Shown here piece by piece: positions 1 through 11,400 of a stretch of DNA of 64,000 nucleotides. Made by a program: the position numbers and the translations under genes. Location: contig CP099843.1 in the NCBI GenBank assembly GCA_030062745.1, forward strand, positions 17,402,997 through 17,466,996, in the 5' to 3' direction. The notes under the pieces were generated by a model. It saw nothing but the letters and a program-made list of their open reading frames with translations. It searched no databases and was not told where the DNA came from. The DNA comes from Capitulum mitella (Eukaryota > Arthropoda > Thecostraca > Pollicipedomorpha > Pollicipedidae). The first letter of the stretch is position 1. Each line of letters opens with the position of its first letter.

Positions 1-441
1 CGCCTGCGGAGGTCGTTTTGTTGATCTTTGAAAGCTTCATGATGCGCGCTGTGCCAGATCAAGGAGCAGTGAGCTCATGACGGCTCCCGAACAGGATAAG
101 CTGTCTTGCGCGCATGAACGCGGAATCATTGGCCAAACGACACATGGAACACCAGCAGACAGCGCAGCGATCGTGTCTGGCAGCACGATCCTGCGACGGC
201 TAATCAGCACCTGCGTCTCGCCCCGTACTGAACTCCCTTAATGCTCCTGGCCCCTAAGCGCACAAAAAAGCCGACATTGCAAGTAGCAGAGGCCGAGAGA
301 GGAATCCAGAAATGCGCCCAAACCGATATGCAGTGGTGCAGATGCTCGGGTACTGCTAGTGACGTCCGATAAGCCATATTTTCGACCATGCGAATATCCT
401 ACGAAGGTAACAGCTACACTAAGAAATGAGATTGTACCACA

Positions 442-593
442 GGCGCAATCGGGTGGGGGGGGGGGGCGCACCGCCTCTTTAGGCCCCCGTTTTTGTGAAA
501 ACCGTTGCACATCGTCTTCCCGGCAGGCGGTTTTCGGATGATTTCAGTTCACAATGAGTTCCACCCCCCTTAAGAAAATCCTGGCTGCGCCCC
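442..593 (-). mobile_element. Short TIR element (GGCGCAGCCAGG family), copy A
   Basis: This is one of three related ~155-bp copies, the others being at 26408-26563 and 39157-39313. All share a core in which a 'cttaagg' block, a 'ggttttcacaaaaa' block and a 'gggcctaagg' block occur in the same order. This copy reads in the opposite sense to the 39157 copy. Its right end carries ctggctgcgccc and its left end a decayed ggcgcaatcg, so the terminal inverted repeat is visible but eroded. A run of 12 G sits inside the left end. It encodes nothing and is best described as a MITE-like non-autonomous element. No target-site duplication was seen. Confidence 0.7.
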
Positions 594-839
594 TGGACTG
601 TACAACTTCAGTTTCTGAAGAAGAGGGTCGTGATCGATTATGTCAAAGTATCTGCGAGGCCTGTAAAGTAGCGAAAAGAGATGTCATCCTAGTTTGCACC
701 CTTTAAGATGCGAAATGGTGACGGACACCAGCTCGACCTACCGAATGAAGACTGAAGCAATACTGGATTGGGGACCTTATTGTTGGGCAAAAAGTATATC
801 AATCCAAAATTGCCTTTACCTGCCCCTTTCTCTTTTCGT

Positions 840-992
840 CTACTCTCCTTTCCTTCTCCACTCCTCTCTATCCCCCTCTACCTCTACCTCTGCTACTCTT
901 CCTGATTAGTTGTCTGCGCGGCTGCTTGGGTTGGCCGGTCTGTTGTAATCCATTCTGCCCTCCTCCGGTCTGGTCTGGTCTGGTCTGGTCTG
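840..992. repeat. Polypyrimidine tract and (GGTCT)5 microsatellite
   Basis: Bases 840-905 are almost pure C/T on the plus strand, followed at 967-991 by five copies of GGTCT and further scattered tctgg pentamers up to about 1050. It leads into the CpG-rich block. Simple sequence with no other signal seen. Confidence 0.8.
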
Positions 993-1014
993 TTTTGATC
1001 TGTTCGGATGTTTT

Positions 1015-1258
1015 CGTCGAGTTTGGCCCGGTCTGGTCTGGCCCAGTTTGTCATTAGCAGCCGCGGCTCGTTAGCCTTGTTCTTCCCTCCTCCAGGCAGG
1101 GTCCCCCCCGGAACCCGGGCGCGCCGACGCGTGCCGTCCGCCTGTCGTCACGCGGCCGGCCGCCGCTGCTGCTCATTACCTGGTCCCCACAGAAAGGGTG
1201 GGCCGGTTTTTTTGCGTCGAGGGGCCGACGGTGACGTGTGGCACGTCTGGAAATAGGC
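1015..1258. promoter_or_regulatory. Small CpG island
   Basis: This block is clearly richer in G+C and CpG than its flanks and contains cggccggccgcc. It lies just upstream of the candidate ORF at 1307-1672, so it could be that ORF's promoter region. No TATA box was seen. The assignment rests on composition only. Confidence 0.4.
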
Positions 1259-1286
1259 CGCTAGCAGAGGACCTTCCGATGCTGGG

Positions 1287-1376
1287 ATCGCGGAAACCGT
1301 GCTGTAATGTGTGAACTGTGGAGCACAAGGTATCGCGGAAACCGTGCTGTAATGTGTGAACTGTGGAGCACAAGGT
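1287..1376. repeat. Exact 45-bp tandem duplication
   Basis: Bases 1287-1331 and 1332-1376 are identical 45-bp units starting atcgcggaaaccgtgctg. Absence of any mismatch means it is recent. As 45 is a multiple of three it keeps the reading frame of the overlapping ORF. Confidence 0.95.
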
Positions 1377-1672
1377 ACCTGTTGACGGAAATCCGGCGGA
1401 TGACTAGCTCCGTCGAGTTCTGGGAAAAGGTCAATTTTTTATCCAAACCCGTCAGGGAAAGTGATGAACTGATCACCACCGTCGGTGAAGAAGGATTGGA
1501 GTCTTTGTTCAGGAGGAAGCGAGTATGGGCATTGCCGATTCAGCCCATTGATTTACCAACTGTGCTTAAATTTTCTGCAGTAGAAGAAACTATTTGGAAC
1601 AGTATCTATACAGGTGGCACAAGCAGCGAAGCCACATCCTCTACTTTTTTTGGAAAATTTCATAATAACTGA
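1307..1672 (+). CDS. Candidate small single-exon ORF, 121 aa, unknown function
   Basis: The ORF starts at a true ATG (1307) and ends at TGA (1670-1672). The frame is open from 1265. The 45-bp duplication gives two copies of a 15-residue block containing MCELWSTRY. The remainder has mixed, globular-looking composition (for example VEFWEKVNFLSKPVRE) with acidic residues in the middle and a Ser/Thr/Phe-rich end. I see no signal peptide, membrane segment or known motif. It lies directly downstream of a CpG island, which is the main reason to list it. A frame of this length is expected by chance several times in the window, so this is a candidate only. It could also be an exon, or not coding at all. 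Confidence 0.3.
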   Translation: MCELWSTRYRGNRAVMCELWSTRYLLTEIRRMTSSVEFWEKVNFLSKPVRESDELITTVGEEGLESLFRRKRVWALPIQPIDLPTVLKFSAVEETIWNSIYTGGTSSEATSSTFFGKFHNN

Positions 1673-1863
1673 TGACTTACGCATTTCGTTCAAGATCTCC
1701 GACACGTCTGGTCCGACAGGTGTTGAACGAGTCCGACACCGAACCGCCCCTGCTAGGTGGTAGGACCTCATTTCCTATAAGGGAGGAAAGAAACTTCCAT
1801 TGTTGCCGAATACTATATTCAGTACATGGGAAAGTCGAGATGTCAAAGAGCCACACGCCGGTA

Positions 1864-1934
1864 TACACACACGCGTACGCACGCACGCGCGCGCACGCAC
1901 GCACGCACACACATATATGCACATACGCACGCAG
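1864..1934. repeat. (CA/CG)n imperfect microsatellite
   Basis: Alternating purine-pyrimidine tract made of acac, acgc and cgcg dinucleotides, about 70 bp. Such tracts can adopt Z-DNA; no other function is indicated. Confidence 0.9.
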
Positions 1935-1944
1935 ACCATCGTAA

Positions 1945-4284
1945 GACCAAGAAAATCAATGATAAGGGTGGTCAGCAAGAAAACGGCTATCGCTATTTTA
2001 AAGCAAACTTGCATATGGGGCTGATCGGAACTTTCCCATATTCTTCATAGTTGTCCAGCATTCTCCTTGGTTGCTATCGTTCCTCGAGCGAAAAAAAATC
2101 GGATGTATTTAAGTAATGGCTGTGTTTTAATCACCACCCGAACGTTTGTCTTTTAATTGTTTCTCCATGAAACAACGTTCATATTTATATGCACGCGCGA
2201 TCATTCGCGTGTTTATTCCTGGAATCGGCGCCTTTTTACGCTTGCCCATCACTGATCCACTGAAGAATGCATCTCAGACGGCCGAAATGTTTTGGCTTTT
2301 TATAAAATCAAACCCATATATCCACACATTACACGTAATACTAAACGTATTACACACGTACTAAACAACTTAGTCATCGCCTGCTGAGCAAAAATGTCAT
2401 TACGGACTCATTTGTAAAGAAAATAAATTTATGACTCGCAAAGCCCTTTCTGACGGGTTTCTTTTTCCGTATTCTGCAGATTGGCGTTGACAGTTTAGTG
2501 ACTGCCTGCCAAACGGACCGATTCCTCGTCTATCCCGTTTTCTGGCGATGTGATTGCTGACATATGCTTTGCAAAAGTCGGGGAATGGTCATTAATCCAA
2601 TCAATAATGTCTGTAAACTGCCCCGTTTCCAGCAATACTATCATCGAATTTGTTGCACTAACCTATCGCTGTTTGGACATGCCAAAACGCTGGACACTTT
2701 TTTTTTGCACGCGAACGCTGTCGGTTGAATAGGCAAATTATCATAGAGTAACGGGAAACTAAAAGGCATTTCTTACGTCCGTATTTTCTGTTCGGTTCAT
2801 CAAATTCGGGAACTCAGTGTGCGAAGCCGTCGTTTGGATAGGTTTAATAGGTTTACACCGCTTCCCCTGTTTCCGAGACCTTGAACTCCCAGTTCACATA
2901 TCACCCGTTGTGCATCATTCGATTCCCCCGACATTGTCCCTAATGAACTGACGTGGAACAAATGGTCTGTTGCTGTTCGGTCGATGCCCATTCGCTGCCT
3001 CAGTCTTTCATTAAGGCTCGTAGACAAAGGATTGTGGTATGACTGGCGGATAAACCATCCAGGGCGGAGATCTGCTGCAGCAAGAGGGTTCGACGTAACT
3101 GAATCAAATTTGCTTTGCTGCTGAAAGGCATGGCTCTATGAAGGCATACCAGTTTTGGAGTGAGCCACGCAAGTTATTTTGCTGAAACGGAAATGTCTTG
3201 TGTATGCCCTGAATAACCATTTGCTAAGGAAGTTATCTTGGTTCACGGGAACATTTCCAGCGAACCTCTAGTCTGCCATGCTAACGTGTTAAGTTAACGT
3301 CACGCAGCATTATTCTTTGCACTGTCACCATTTAATCCAAGAAATAAATAAATAAACAGAAATAATAAATTTCCAGAGGTCCGTGGCCAAGAATAAGTTA
3401 TTCCATCAACTTGACAATGAATTGGGCCTCAACCACCTGGTCACTGGGACATTTTGCCACCCCACCCCCATTTCTCAAGACCCAATGGTCCAATGTCCAC
3501 GATTCAAATGGCAACCGATAGCTCGCTACCACATGGTCCCAGATATCTATTATCTGTTGCCTTCAAGATCACTGAAGACGTCTGGTCAAGTCAGGTCAGG
3601 TCAAACCACCCCAAAAGTCACAGTCACTGCCGACAGCTCCAGAAGAGCAATATCACAACAAGAATGGTTACACTGGCTATTCTGCACGACGAAGAATATT
3701 TTGGTAAGAATTTACCAAGGCTACGACGTCAAGTTTAGGTCAATGCCTAAATTTTGATGTTGTAGGTGGGTGTGGTGTAGAATTTTGCTTATCTCAAAAA
3801 TGGCATTCCTTTCCTCTGTAGCTGCAATGGTTTGGTCGCTAGACCTAGGTCTGTGTCGAAGGGGAACTAAATTAACCATGTGCCCGGCCAGCCTCCGACC
3901 AATGTTGACTTAACTTGAGGCTTCTAATGACTTGTGTTGCCTTATGTTGGCGTTTTTGTGATTCCTGACATGATCTTGCCAACCATGTCAAAACGAAAAG
4001 ACATATGACAAAGTCAGGTTCTACGTCCTATGACCTGATCTGCGGTGACCAAATCAGTTGTTTTGCTGACAGGTAGCTGTGTTGTTACCGTAAGGCACTG
4101 AAAATTTGTTTGGGTTCGTTTGCGTTTGCCGTTCGAAAGTTTTGCCGCAAAAACCGAGGGAGGGAACTTCAAAAGAGGGAGCAGGGTTCTCCCAGTAAGC
4201 ATGCGGGTGAAAGCTTGTTTATCTGAGGTAAATTCGAGAACCAAATGTTTCAAAGCACAAGGAAATATTGATGGCAGACATGAG
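1945..4284. other. No recognisable feature
   Basis: About 2.3 kb of mixed-composition sequence. It holds short open frames (for example 3383-3757 and 3454-3738, overlapping in different frames, with a ggtaaga donor-like site at 3705), none with a recognisable motif. No repeat family was seen. Confidence 0.5.
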
Positions 4285-4495
4285 CCAGGATCTGGAAAGA
4301 TTCCATCTGAAGTCCGGACCAAGAATCTGGATCCGGGACTCTTCATTATCCTGGATCCTATGTGCAAGTTTCGTTGAACGATCCCTTCAGATCCCAGATC
4401 CTAAGTCTAGACTTTACCGAAAGATCCTTCAGATCCCATATCCTATGTTGGAAGATCTTTGAGGTCCTGGATCCTGAGTCCAGATCCAGATCCTA
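4285..4495 (+). repeat. GATC-rich degenerate tandem array 1
   Basis: The stretch is built from diverged units around gatcccttcagatccca followed by gatcctaagtc and similar spacers, roughly 45-55 bp each, with GATC recurring every few bases. A second array with the same unit lies at 5243-5580. The units vary in length, so it is an old minisatellite. Minus-strand open frames running through it are by-products of the repeat. Confidence 0.75.
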
Positions 4496-5242
4496 CGTTT
4501 ACACTGTAATGAAAAATACTTCCATACCCTACATCTATGGTATCCATTATCAGCATATTCTCGGGGCCCAGAAGCAGGGATTTCATGCCAGTTCTGCTAA
4601 GACACCTTCACATGCTGCATTACACTGTTTTGCTTATGTACTACACTGTGCGATGCGCACAGGCAGCCACCTACCGTGATTCAGTTCACGCATGCTTCGA
4701 CTTCTAGCCTGGGTTGACTTGGAATCAATTCCAAATCAATTCATGTCCAATGAAATGAAATGAAAAAGGTTTCTTTACCAGTGACAATGGTGATCAATTC
4801 CATTTAAGGCCCAAGTGCATCTTCAGTCATTGGTACCTTCTGACAAGGGCGAGACTCAGCCAGCAAAATGTGATGGAATTGGAATCAATCACATAGGTGT
4901 GGACAGGTGCCCAAAATGATTCATGCATTTCACAAATCATGGGTCCTTTGACTTTCATTCTGAGTTCGGTTGGAATCTATTCCAGACATGAGGTTTTGGT
5001 CAGGGTTTTGAAACCAGTGACAATGGTGAACGATTTAACACCTGTCATTACGCATCCTGACCAAAATGAGACTGCCTCCACCCATGAGAATGCAGCTGAA
5101 ATCCAATAATGTTTTAACGTAGTAATAGCTTCCTATACTGAATGGCCTCATCAAAGTTGGAATGCATGTCCTTTGTCCACCCCATTGGAAAATCAACCCT
5201 CATTGCCCTGGTTGTCAGCTCCTTGTGCCTTGACACGTTGTG
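4496..5242. other. Spacer between the two GATC-rich arrays
   Basis: Sequence of ordinary composition with no GATC periodicity and no recognised gene. It may be an insertion into a once continuous array, but no insertion ends were identified. Confidence 0.4.
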
Positions 5243-5580
5243 CTTGATCAAGATCCCTTCAGATCCCAGACCTTAAGCCTATAATTTGTTCAGAGATCCT
5301 TTCAGATCTTAGATCTCTTCAGATCTCAGACCCTAAGTCCGTGATATGTCGAGAAATCGCTTCAGATCTTGGATCCTTCGTCATCATTTTGTTGGAGGAT
5401 CCTCTCAGATCCTGAATCCTTATCGAAAATTTTCCAAGAGATCTTTTCAGATTACCTAGGTTCAGGTCAGATTACCTAGGTCCTATGGTGGCATTCTGTC
5501 GAAGGATCCCTTCAAATCCTAGATCCTTTGGCGACATTTTGTCGAAAGTTCCATTAAGATCCTAGATCCTCTTATGAGAC
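5243..5580 (+). repeat. GATC-rich degenerate tandem array 2
   Basis: Six or so diverged units resembling gatcccttcagatcctag then gatcctttggcgacattt and tgtcgaaa. The best-preserved neighbours are near 5500-5570. Same family as the array at 4285-4495 and in the same orientation. Confidence 0.75.
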
Positions 5581-5811
5581 CTTGTAAGGCATAGGTCTGG
5601 TTCATGGTAAGCGCAAGATGCTTTGGATGAGCCGTCTCTGTGCCCTTGTGTAATTTGTTGCGCTTCTGTTTGTGCTTGTGCTGCGGTTCTATCAGGAATG
5701 GACAAGGGCACGGGAAGCGGGGGACAGGAGGGACTGCTCTCCCCCACTTTTTTAAAGTTCAGCATTGACCCTATTGACGTTGACAGGAAAGAATTGACCT
5801 AAAATGCCTCT

Positions 5812-6456
5812 TTGCCCCGCGCCCCCCCCCCCAACTGTGGAGGAGTTCCCGCGCTCCTGGAATGGATCCGGAGTGGGAAACAGTCCGTTTTCTGCCTTGG
5901 AAAGTTTGAAGCGCCCGCTGTGTGCTACGAATGGGGTAGTGCTTCTAGAGGACAAGTAATTTCACAAACCTTAAGAAAACACTTCATTTCGACGGGGTCA
6001 CGCGAATCTCTCAGAAATTCTGGCTCCCATGGATTATTCGTGTATTCATTCCAACATGAGAACGTCATTCAACCAAAATCGTTAAAAGTCTTTCACGCAG
6101 TGGAGGACGTCCACGTGGGGGCCTTGGCAGAAGTTCGTCACCGGTGGTCTGGTACACAGGGAGGAATTACTTCAAATATGGGTCTTTCTGGGCGGCCGAA
6201 TCATGTCACGGGGTATTCTAAGATGGATCAGAGGCTCCTGACCGTCATCATCAGCGTACACACTAACCTCAATCCATTAGCACTGCGTGTAGTACCCGTT
6301 TCGTATAGCATCAACGCAAGACACTGCCCAGAGGTGGAGGACGTCGCCCACATGAGAGATATGCCGTATGTCCTGCGATTGACGGTACCATCAGGCAGCA
6401 TACGCATGGCGCCGACATCTATAGCGGTAGATACAACCATCGGTAGACGCTCCTAG
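5812..6456 (+). CDS. Long open frame, 214 codons, no recognisable family
   Basis: This is the longest open frame in the window outside strongly GC-rich DNA. It runs from an ATG at 5812 to a TAG at 6454. The start lies at an 11-base poly-C tract (5822-5832), which is a poor place for a real start. The translation has no signal peptide, membrane segment or known motif. The tract VEDV occurs twice (around residues 94 and 183) because two short DNA stretches resemble each other. The minus strand is also partly open over 6228-6440. With about 6000 open segments in the window a frame this long is unlikely but possible by chance. I list it as unassigned. Confidence 0.2.
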   Translation: MPRAPPPNCGGVPALLEWIRSGKQSVFCLGKFEAPAVCYEWGSASRGQVISQTLRKHFISTGSRESLRNSGSHGLFVYSFQHENVIQPKSLKVFHAVEDVHVGALAEVRHRWSGTQGGITSNMGLSGRPNHVTGYSKMDQRLLTVIISVHTNLNPLALRVVPVSYSINARHCPEVEDVAHMRDMPYVLRLTVPSGSIRMAPTSIAVDTTIGRRS

Positions 6457-7730
6457 CAGCGTCGATTACCGATGATAAGTTGGGTATCATGTGTATACAG
6501 AAAAACAATGCTTACGTTAAAAAAAGGAATGCGGTACATTGCCATGTGGTCGTAATCGACATCAGAAACATGTGAGTCCCTTGGAAACAGCCAAGGGAAA
6601 CCGGCAGCTCACAGAAACGGAATATTAATACTTCATAGCTCGGAGAAGTTCAACACAATGTAGCCTGCTTCAGACCCATTTTTTCATATTTTCGCTCACG
6701 CCATCAAATGTATTTCACGCCTGTTTTGTTTTTGCATTTATCTGGCACTTCGAACCCTCGATGGGGTGAAGCAGGCGGCGAGAATCCTATCACCTCCCCC
6801 CGCTTTTGTGTCCGTCCTTACCTCCCAAGCTGAGTTATCGTTGCATTAAAAATCTCCTCATTATCCATTTTTCATTTTTATCTCGAGCAAGACTTACGTT
6901 GCGCATGAAATAACTTTATGAACAAAAGTCAAGGGCCCAAATTTGGAACAAAATGATACAGTTAAGTTGACACAAAGATGAATTACAGGAATAATGAAGG
7001 TAGAAGAATAAAATTTGGTTCCCCTGGTTTTGCATATACGAGAGCGTTTGCCCCAGGACCCTAGGATTGAAATCAGTTCAGATTTCGAGAGCGGATGTCC
7101 TTCCTTTCAGACAGGGATACTTTAGTCTCAATGTACGCAAAAAATAAGTCATTATAAATAAGCAAAACGCAAATGAAGTGGATTGCATTGTTAAGCAAAC
7201 GACAAAAACTCAGCAGTTTTTGACCCAACAATTTGATAAGACCGTCAGTCGGTCACGATCATGCGCGACTGGGGGGGGGGGGGGGCAGTTGGCCGCCCTC
7301 TCTAACTTACGAACGGTTGGTTGCACGATAAAAATAAGCATACCGTTGGAAAGCTTGTGACAAGTAGAACTCGAAACTGATCTCAGTTTTAGTTTTAGAT
7401 AACATGTAAGCAATTTACGCCCTATACATGTTTTCTCATAGCCGACTGCATGAGACCGAGAAATGGCCTGAATCTCAAGGGCTGTGACTCATAACGCATA
7501 GGTAAAGGCACCAGCGCACAAGCAAAGGTCCGCAAATGCCGATACACATCTAATTTCTCATATCTGTTCAATACATACACCGAAACGTCGAGGTAAAGAA
7601 ACGGCAATTCTCGCGCCAGCTGCAGGCGTACGCCGCAGCCGTATGCAGTAACAAATTGACGTGAACTAATTTTAGCGTTCCTTTATTTTGGCGGAAAAAG
7701 CTTATCCATGTAAATTTTATTGATCTTAGT
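6457..7730. other. No recognisable gene; contains a 15-base poly-G tract
   Basis: Mixed sequence with the longest homopolymer of the window, 15 G at 7271-7285. Short open frames only. No repeat family was recognised. Confidence 0.5.
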
Positions 7731-7979
7731 GGTTCTTGTGATGGTTTTCCATGCTTAAATTTCGGAAAAACTCATTAGTTACCAATCTACACGATTGGCG
7801 GAGCTTTATTCGCAAGAGCTTGTTTATTTCCAAAATATGCTATTTTCTTCAAACTTTTTGAGGTTCCTGGTATTACTTACGTCTGTGCAAGCTAGTTCCG
7901 CCATTTTCTGCCCATTCTGAGTAATTCATTGCTGATTTTGACGGTGGCTTTTTGGCTCACTACAGTTATTCGTGACCTG

Positions 7980-8425
7980 ACCTCAGGTCAATGGCTGGAA
8001 GTCATTGATACTTTGCCCAATGACGGTAACTAGATGTCTGCTTCATTCCACACTAAAAATGTTATGAAATATTCCGTCAATTTCCGAAAAAACGACGACA
8101 TATCTTAAAAATGGGCTTGACTTCAGGTCAATGACCCGGAAAATTCCGAAAAATCTGAGATAGCAGATTTTTTGCATCTATCACGATCATCAATCCCTAA
8201 AAGTATTATTGAGATATCTCGTTTTGCGAAAAAGTTACAGGGCGCTAAACTTTTTTGGACATAGTTTGTTTGAGCTGAGGTCAAAATTTTGGCACAAGAT
8301 GTAAAAATGATGAAGCGAAAGGTACACGGAGTGTCGTGACTCTGTGTTTGTTTGTTCTCTCGCAATCCCAGAAAAACCTCAGAGGGGACGTCAACTGCCA
8401 CCTCCCCAATTAGGGGGCGGGTTAA
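7980..8425 (-). mobile_element. Terminal part of a TTAA-bounded element relic
   Basis: The stretch ends gggggcggg followed by TTAA at 8422-8425. Read on the minus strand it begins TTAACCCGCCCCC, then a G-rich stretch, then tctgaggtttttctgg. The last block matches the minus-strand start of the relic ending at 32985 (ccctgaggtttttccg). The interior has the recurring 'gacctcaggtcaatg' style of sequence seen in the elements at 34.9-38.9 kb. No matching left end was identified, so it is probably truncated. Confidence 0.45.
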
Positions 8426-11400
8426 GAAACTATGATGTATTTTTCTGACTGTGAAAAGATATTTCCATGAACTTCAGAACTGGACTAATGATGGGTGTTC
8501 AGAGCACGCACAAGAACAAAATTAGACAAGGTTTAAAAACTGTTAACCTGGGTTTACGTGGTGAATTCCGCTTTAACTCTATGCGGAGGGGACCGCTTCG
8601 GGTTTTTCTAATTTCGATTTGATTAAATGGTTTCGATTTTGATTTGATCGGGATGGGCCCCTCACCCCTATATCTGCCGATCTATTCCGATGAAACGGGC
8701 TTAAACGAAAGCCCATGATCTGGAGTAATTTTCCATATATGCAGAAGTAACAAATATTGCCAGCAGCGCCTCAAGAAGAGCAAAAAATGGAGCAAACTGT
8801 CAAGTTATGTTTTCTGGCGTACGGCATTAAAAACATGTACTATGCCAGTGCTGTCAACCTTTTAACGTTTTATTAGTCTGAGGACATGATTAAAAACATT
8901 TCGAGAAGGCAGCGGTAGAGTCATTGTTTGATATATGAGGGAGGCAGCTACCTGCAAACGTTTCGACCATTTTCGTTCGTTTTCATCCGATTAGCTAGGC
9001 CAGCTTTAGTACCTTTCCTCAGGACGATGAATGTACTCCATTAGACACAAAAATGGCGGGTCCAGGAAACCAAAATAGGGAGCTTTTGTAACGTACTGAA
9101 AATGTCAGTGAAGTAAGATAAGAGTAAAACAAGATTTACTTTCTGGTTTCTCCCCTTTTACCTGGATCCACCCCTGCCAATGTATGCCACTCCTTGCACG
9201 TCTATGTTGTATATGTACTTTTCATAAATGCTATCATTGGGTTGAAATCAGCGATGTAGGTCATTAGTTAATGTCGAACAAAGTGTGAGTCTCTCATGTT
9301 GTTGTGCCTGGGTCCGCCCTTGATCCTTGCTTATGTCCTTGCTACAGCCTGTATCCTTTGTATCAATGTTACGACATTTAAAAGTGTGTACTTTTCGAGT
9401 CATATCTTGTTTCCAGCGCGCAGAACCCACTTCGGTACGACGCTGCATTACCTCCTATGATGTTCTTACATCTGTCCTTGGCAGTACCCAAATATTTCGA
9501 AGACTGTGCGGATGTTCAAATCAAATCAAAGTATTACTAAATACTGATATATGGTACACATATCTGTACAAAGGATTAGGCGTCTGCAACAACCGCCAAA
9601 TGGCCTCACGTGCCTCCCAGAAACATCCCCTGGAGCCGCTGTTGTTCGATGGAGGACACTCGAATTTTGGCGTGACGTGTGAAAAGAAACGTAGGGAAAG
9701 TAACCAAATTTCAGCGAGCGCGAAGTTTTTGCACAAAGTTTTTGACTTTGTGCCGGAGAAACCTCTGGGGAAGCCGAATGACCCCCCCCCCCGCCCACTG
9801 CCGCATAAAAGTAGGGTTACAAACGCAAGGAAATTTTGGAAGGTAATATCCATCTTTGAGAGGAATTGAAGTAGTTTGGATAGCTTGTTGACACCGTATT
9901 GACCACCTTTATAACCTTTGTGTGAAGGGAATACTAGAAGCATTAGATACAAAGGGTATTTTCGCTTAATATTCGTTTTGCTTCGAGGCAAGATGCATGC
10001 CACTTTGCCACGCTTCGCTACGTGTTGCTGTCCTAAAGACAGCAGAAAAGTCCTGCATCCGGACGGCTGTTGTGTTGCTTCGCCGCAGATGCGTCGACGC
10101 TTTTTTTACGTCTTTTGCGTTTTACGCCGATAATGCCATCTGACAACCTGAAACGAAAGGCTGCATGGCACACGTGTCAAAAATAGATGATCGTTCCATT
10201 TTCGAACAGCCTCTGTTCTTCCTGATTATGTTGCGGCTGCTAGTTAACATTCATAAGCCTTCGTCATCTGGGGTGGCGTAAGGTATTCCAGGATGGGAGG
10301 GGGGGGGGGGGCAAACCGCTCGGGGGTCCAACCACCCCATTCTGCAGAAACTAAAATGTCTCTAAATTGCGAATTTTCCTCGGACTCGGGTCGCTTCGTT
10401 TTGGGTTGACTCCAGACATGACGAGGAATAAATGTGACCGAAATCACGGTGATAATGGTCAACCAACCATTACACTTTGCATTGCACTGCGGTACAACGT
10501 GTCTAGCTTGTAATGAGATCTTATTAATTCACCGCATGCTTTTACACATAAACCGGACGTAAGCAAACATATGTCGCTTTATTTGAAAGAGGTGGCTTGG
10601 TCTGGTGCACCGAAGGCGCGAAACGTGCCGCCCAAACGATAAAATTAACCGTGTTTTTAACCCAGTTTCTTGTCATCGCGCCGAAACTTCATCTGGTTCA
10701 ATGTAATAAAGGGACTGTGACTGCAACTGAAAGTTTCAAATGGTTTTATCGGGCTCCCGTCATGGAGGACAGATTGCAAATGTTGGACAAAAAATACAAG
10801 ACTTCGAAAAGCCATCTTAAATATCAGTCGAGACCGAGTACTTGTGCACATGGGAGCATACGGGTACTTGCAGTCATAAACTTAACGGTCTTGTTCTTGT
10901 TCTGTTCTGGTCCACAATCTGCCTTCTGGCCTCTGCCTTGCTTTTTCTGTCTCTATCCATGTCTGTCTAGGTACGTCTTAAGTGATAATATGTCTAGAGA
11001 TAGTTTTTTATAACGCTGTCGACGTCCCGAAATCAGAGGGCGCCTCAAACCCAGCACCATCGAGCAATTTTATTTTCAACTATGAGAAGCTGCTTTGGAT
11101 AGTGACTGACAACAAACACCCAGCTTGAGACATGTAAACTTTTCATACGCTTTTATTTGAATCAATCTCAAAGGAACATGACCAGTCATTTTTACACATA
11201 TGTACACATAAACTTTTGCGTAATTGATCAAGGAACTTCGTGGCGTAGCGGTATAAGTAATGAAAGTTTGAAACCACTTAACGCTGTAACCAGTTGCTAT
11301 TTGACGGCCTGGCTGCAAAAAACTTGTACGTGGCATGCGGCTGTTTTTTGGAAGGAGACCCAAAAAGCATGTTTGCTTCTCAAGTCTTTGGATGGGGGCA

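Noticed and set aside
1677..1771. Minus-strand donor (GTAAGT at 1676) with an acceptor near 1580
   Set aside because: The resulting joined frame stops after about a dozen codons.
7881..7904. Minus-strand ATG in strong context giving MAELACTD then a GTAAGT donor
   Set aside because: Only eight codons, lies close to a transposon relic, and no second exon was found.
9327..10003. 180-codon plus and 160-codon minus overlapping frames
   Set aside because: They conflict with each other, cross a poly-C/poly-G tract, and show no motif or splice context.
11225..11290. tRNA-like box A (tggcgtagcggta)
   Set aside because: No box B at the right distance and no cloverleaf could be formed.
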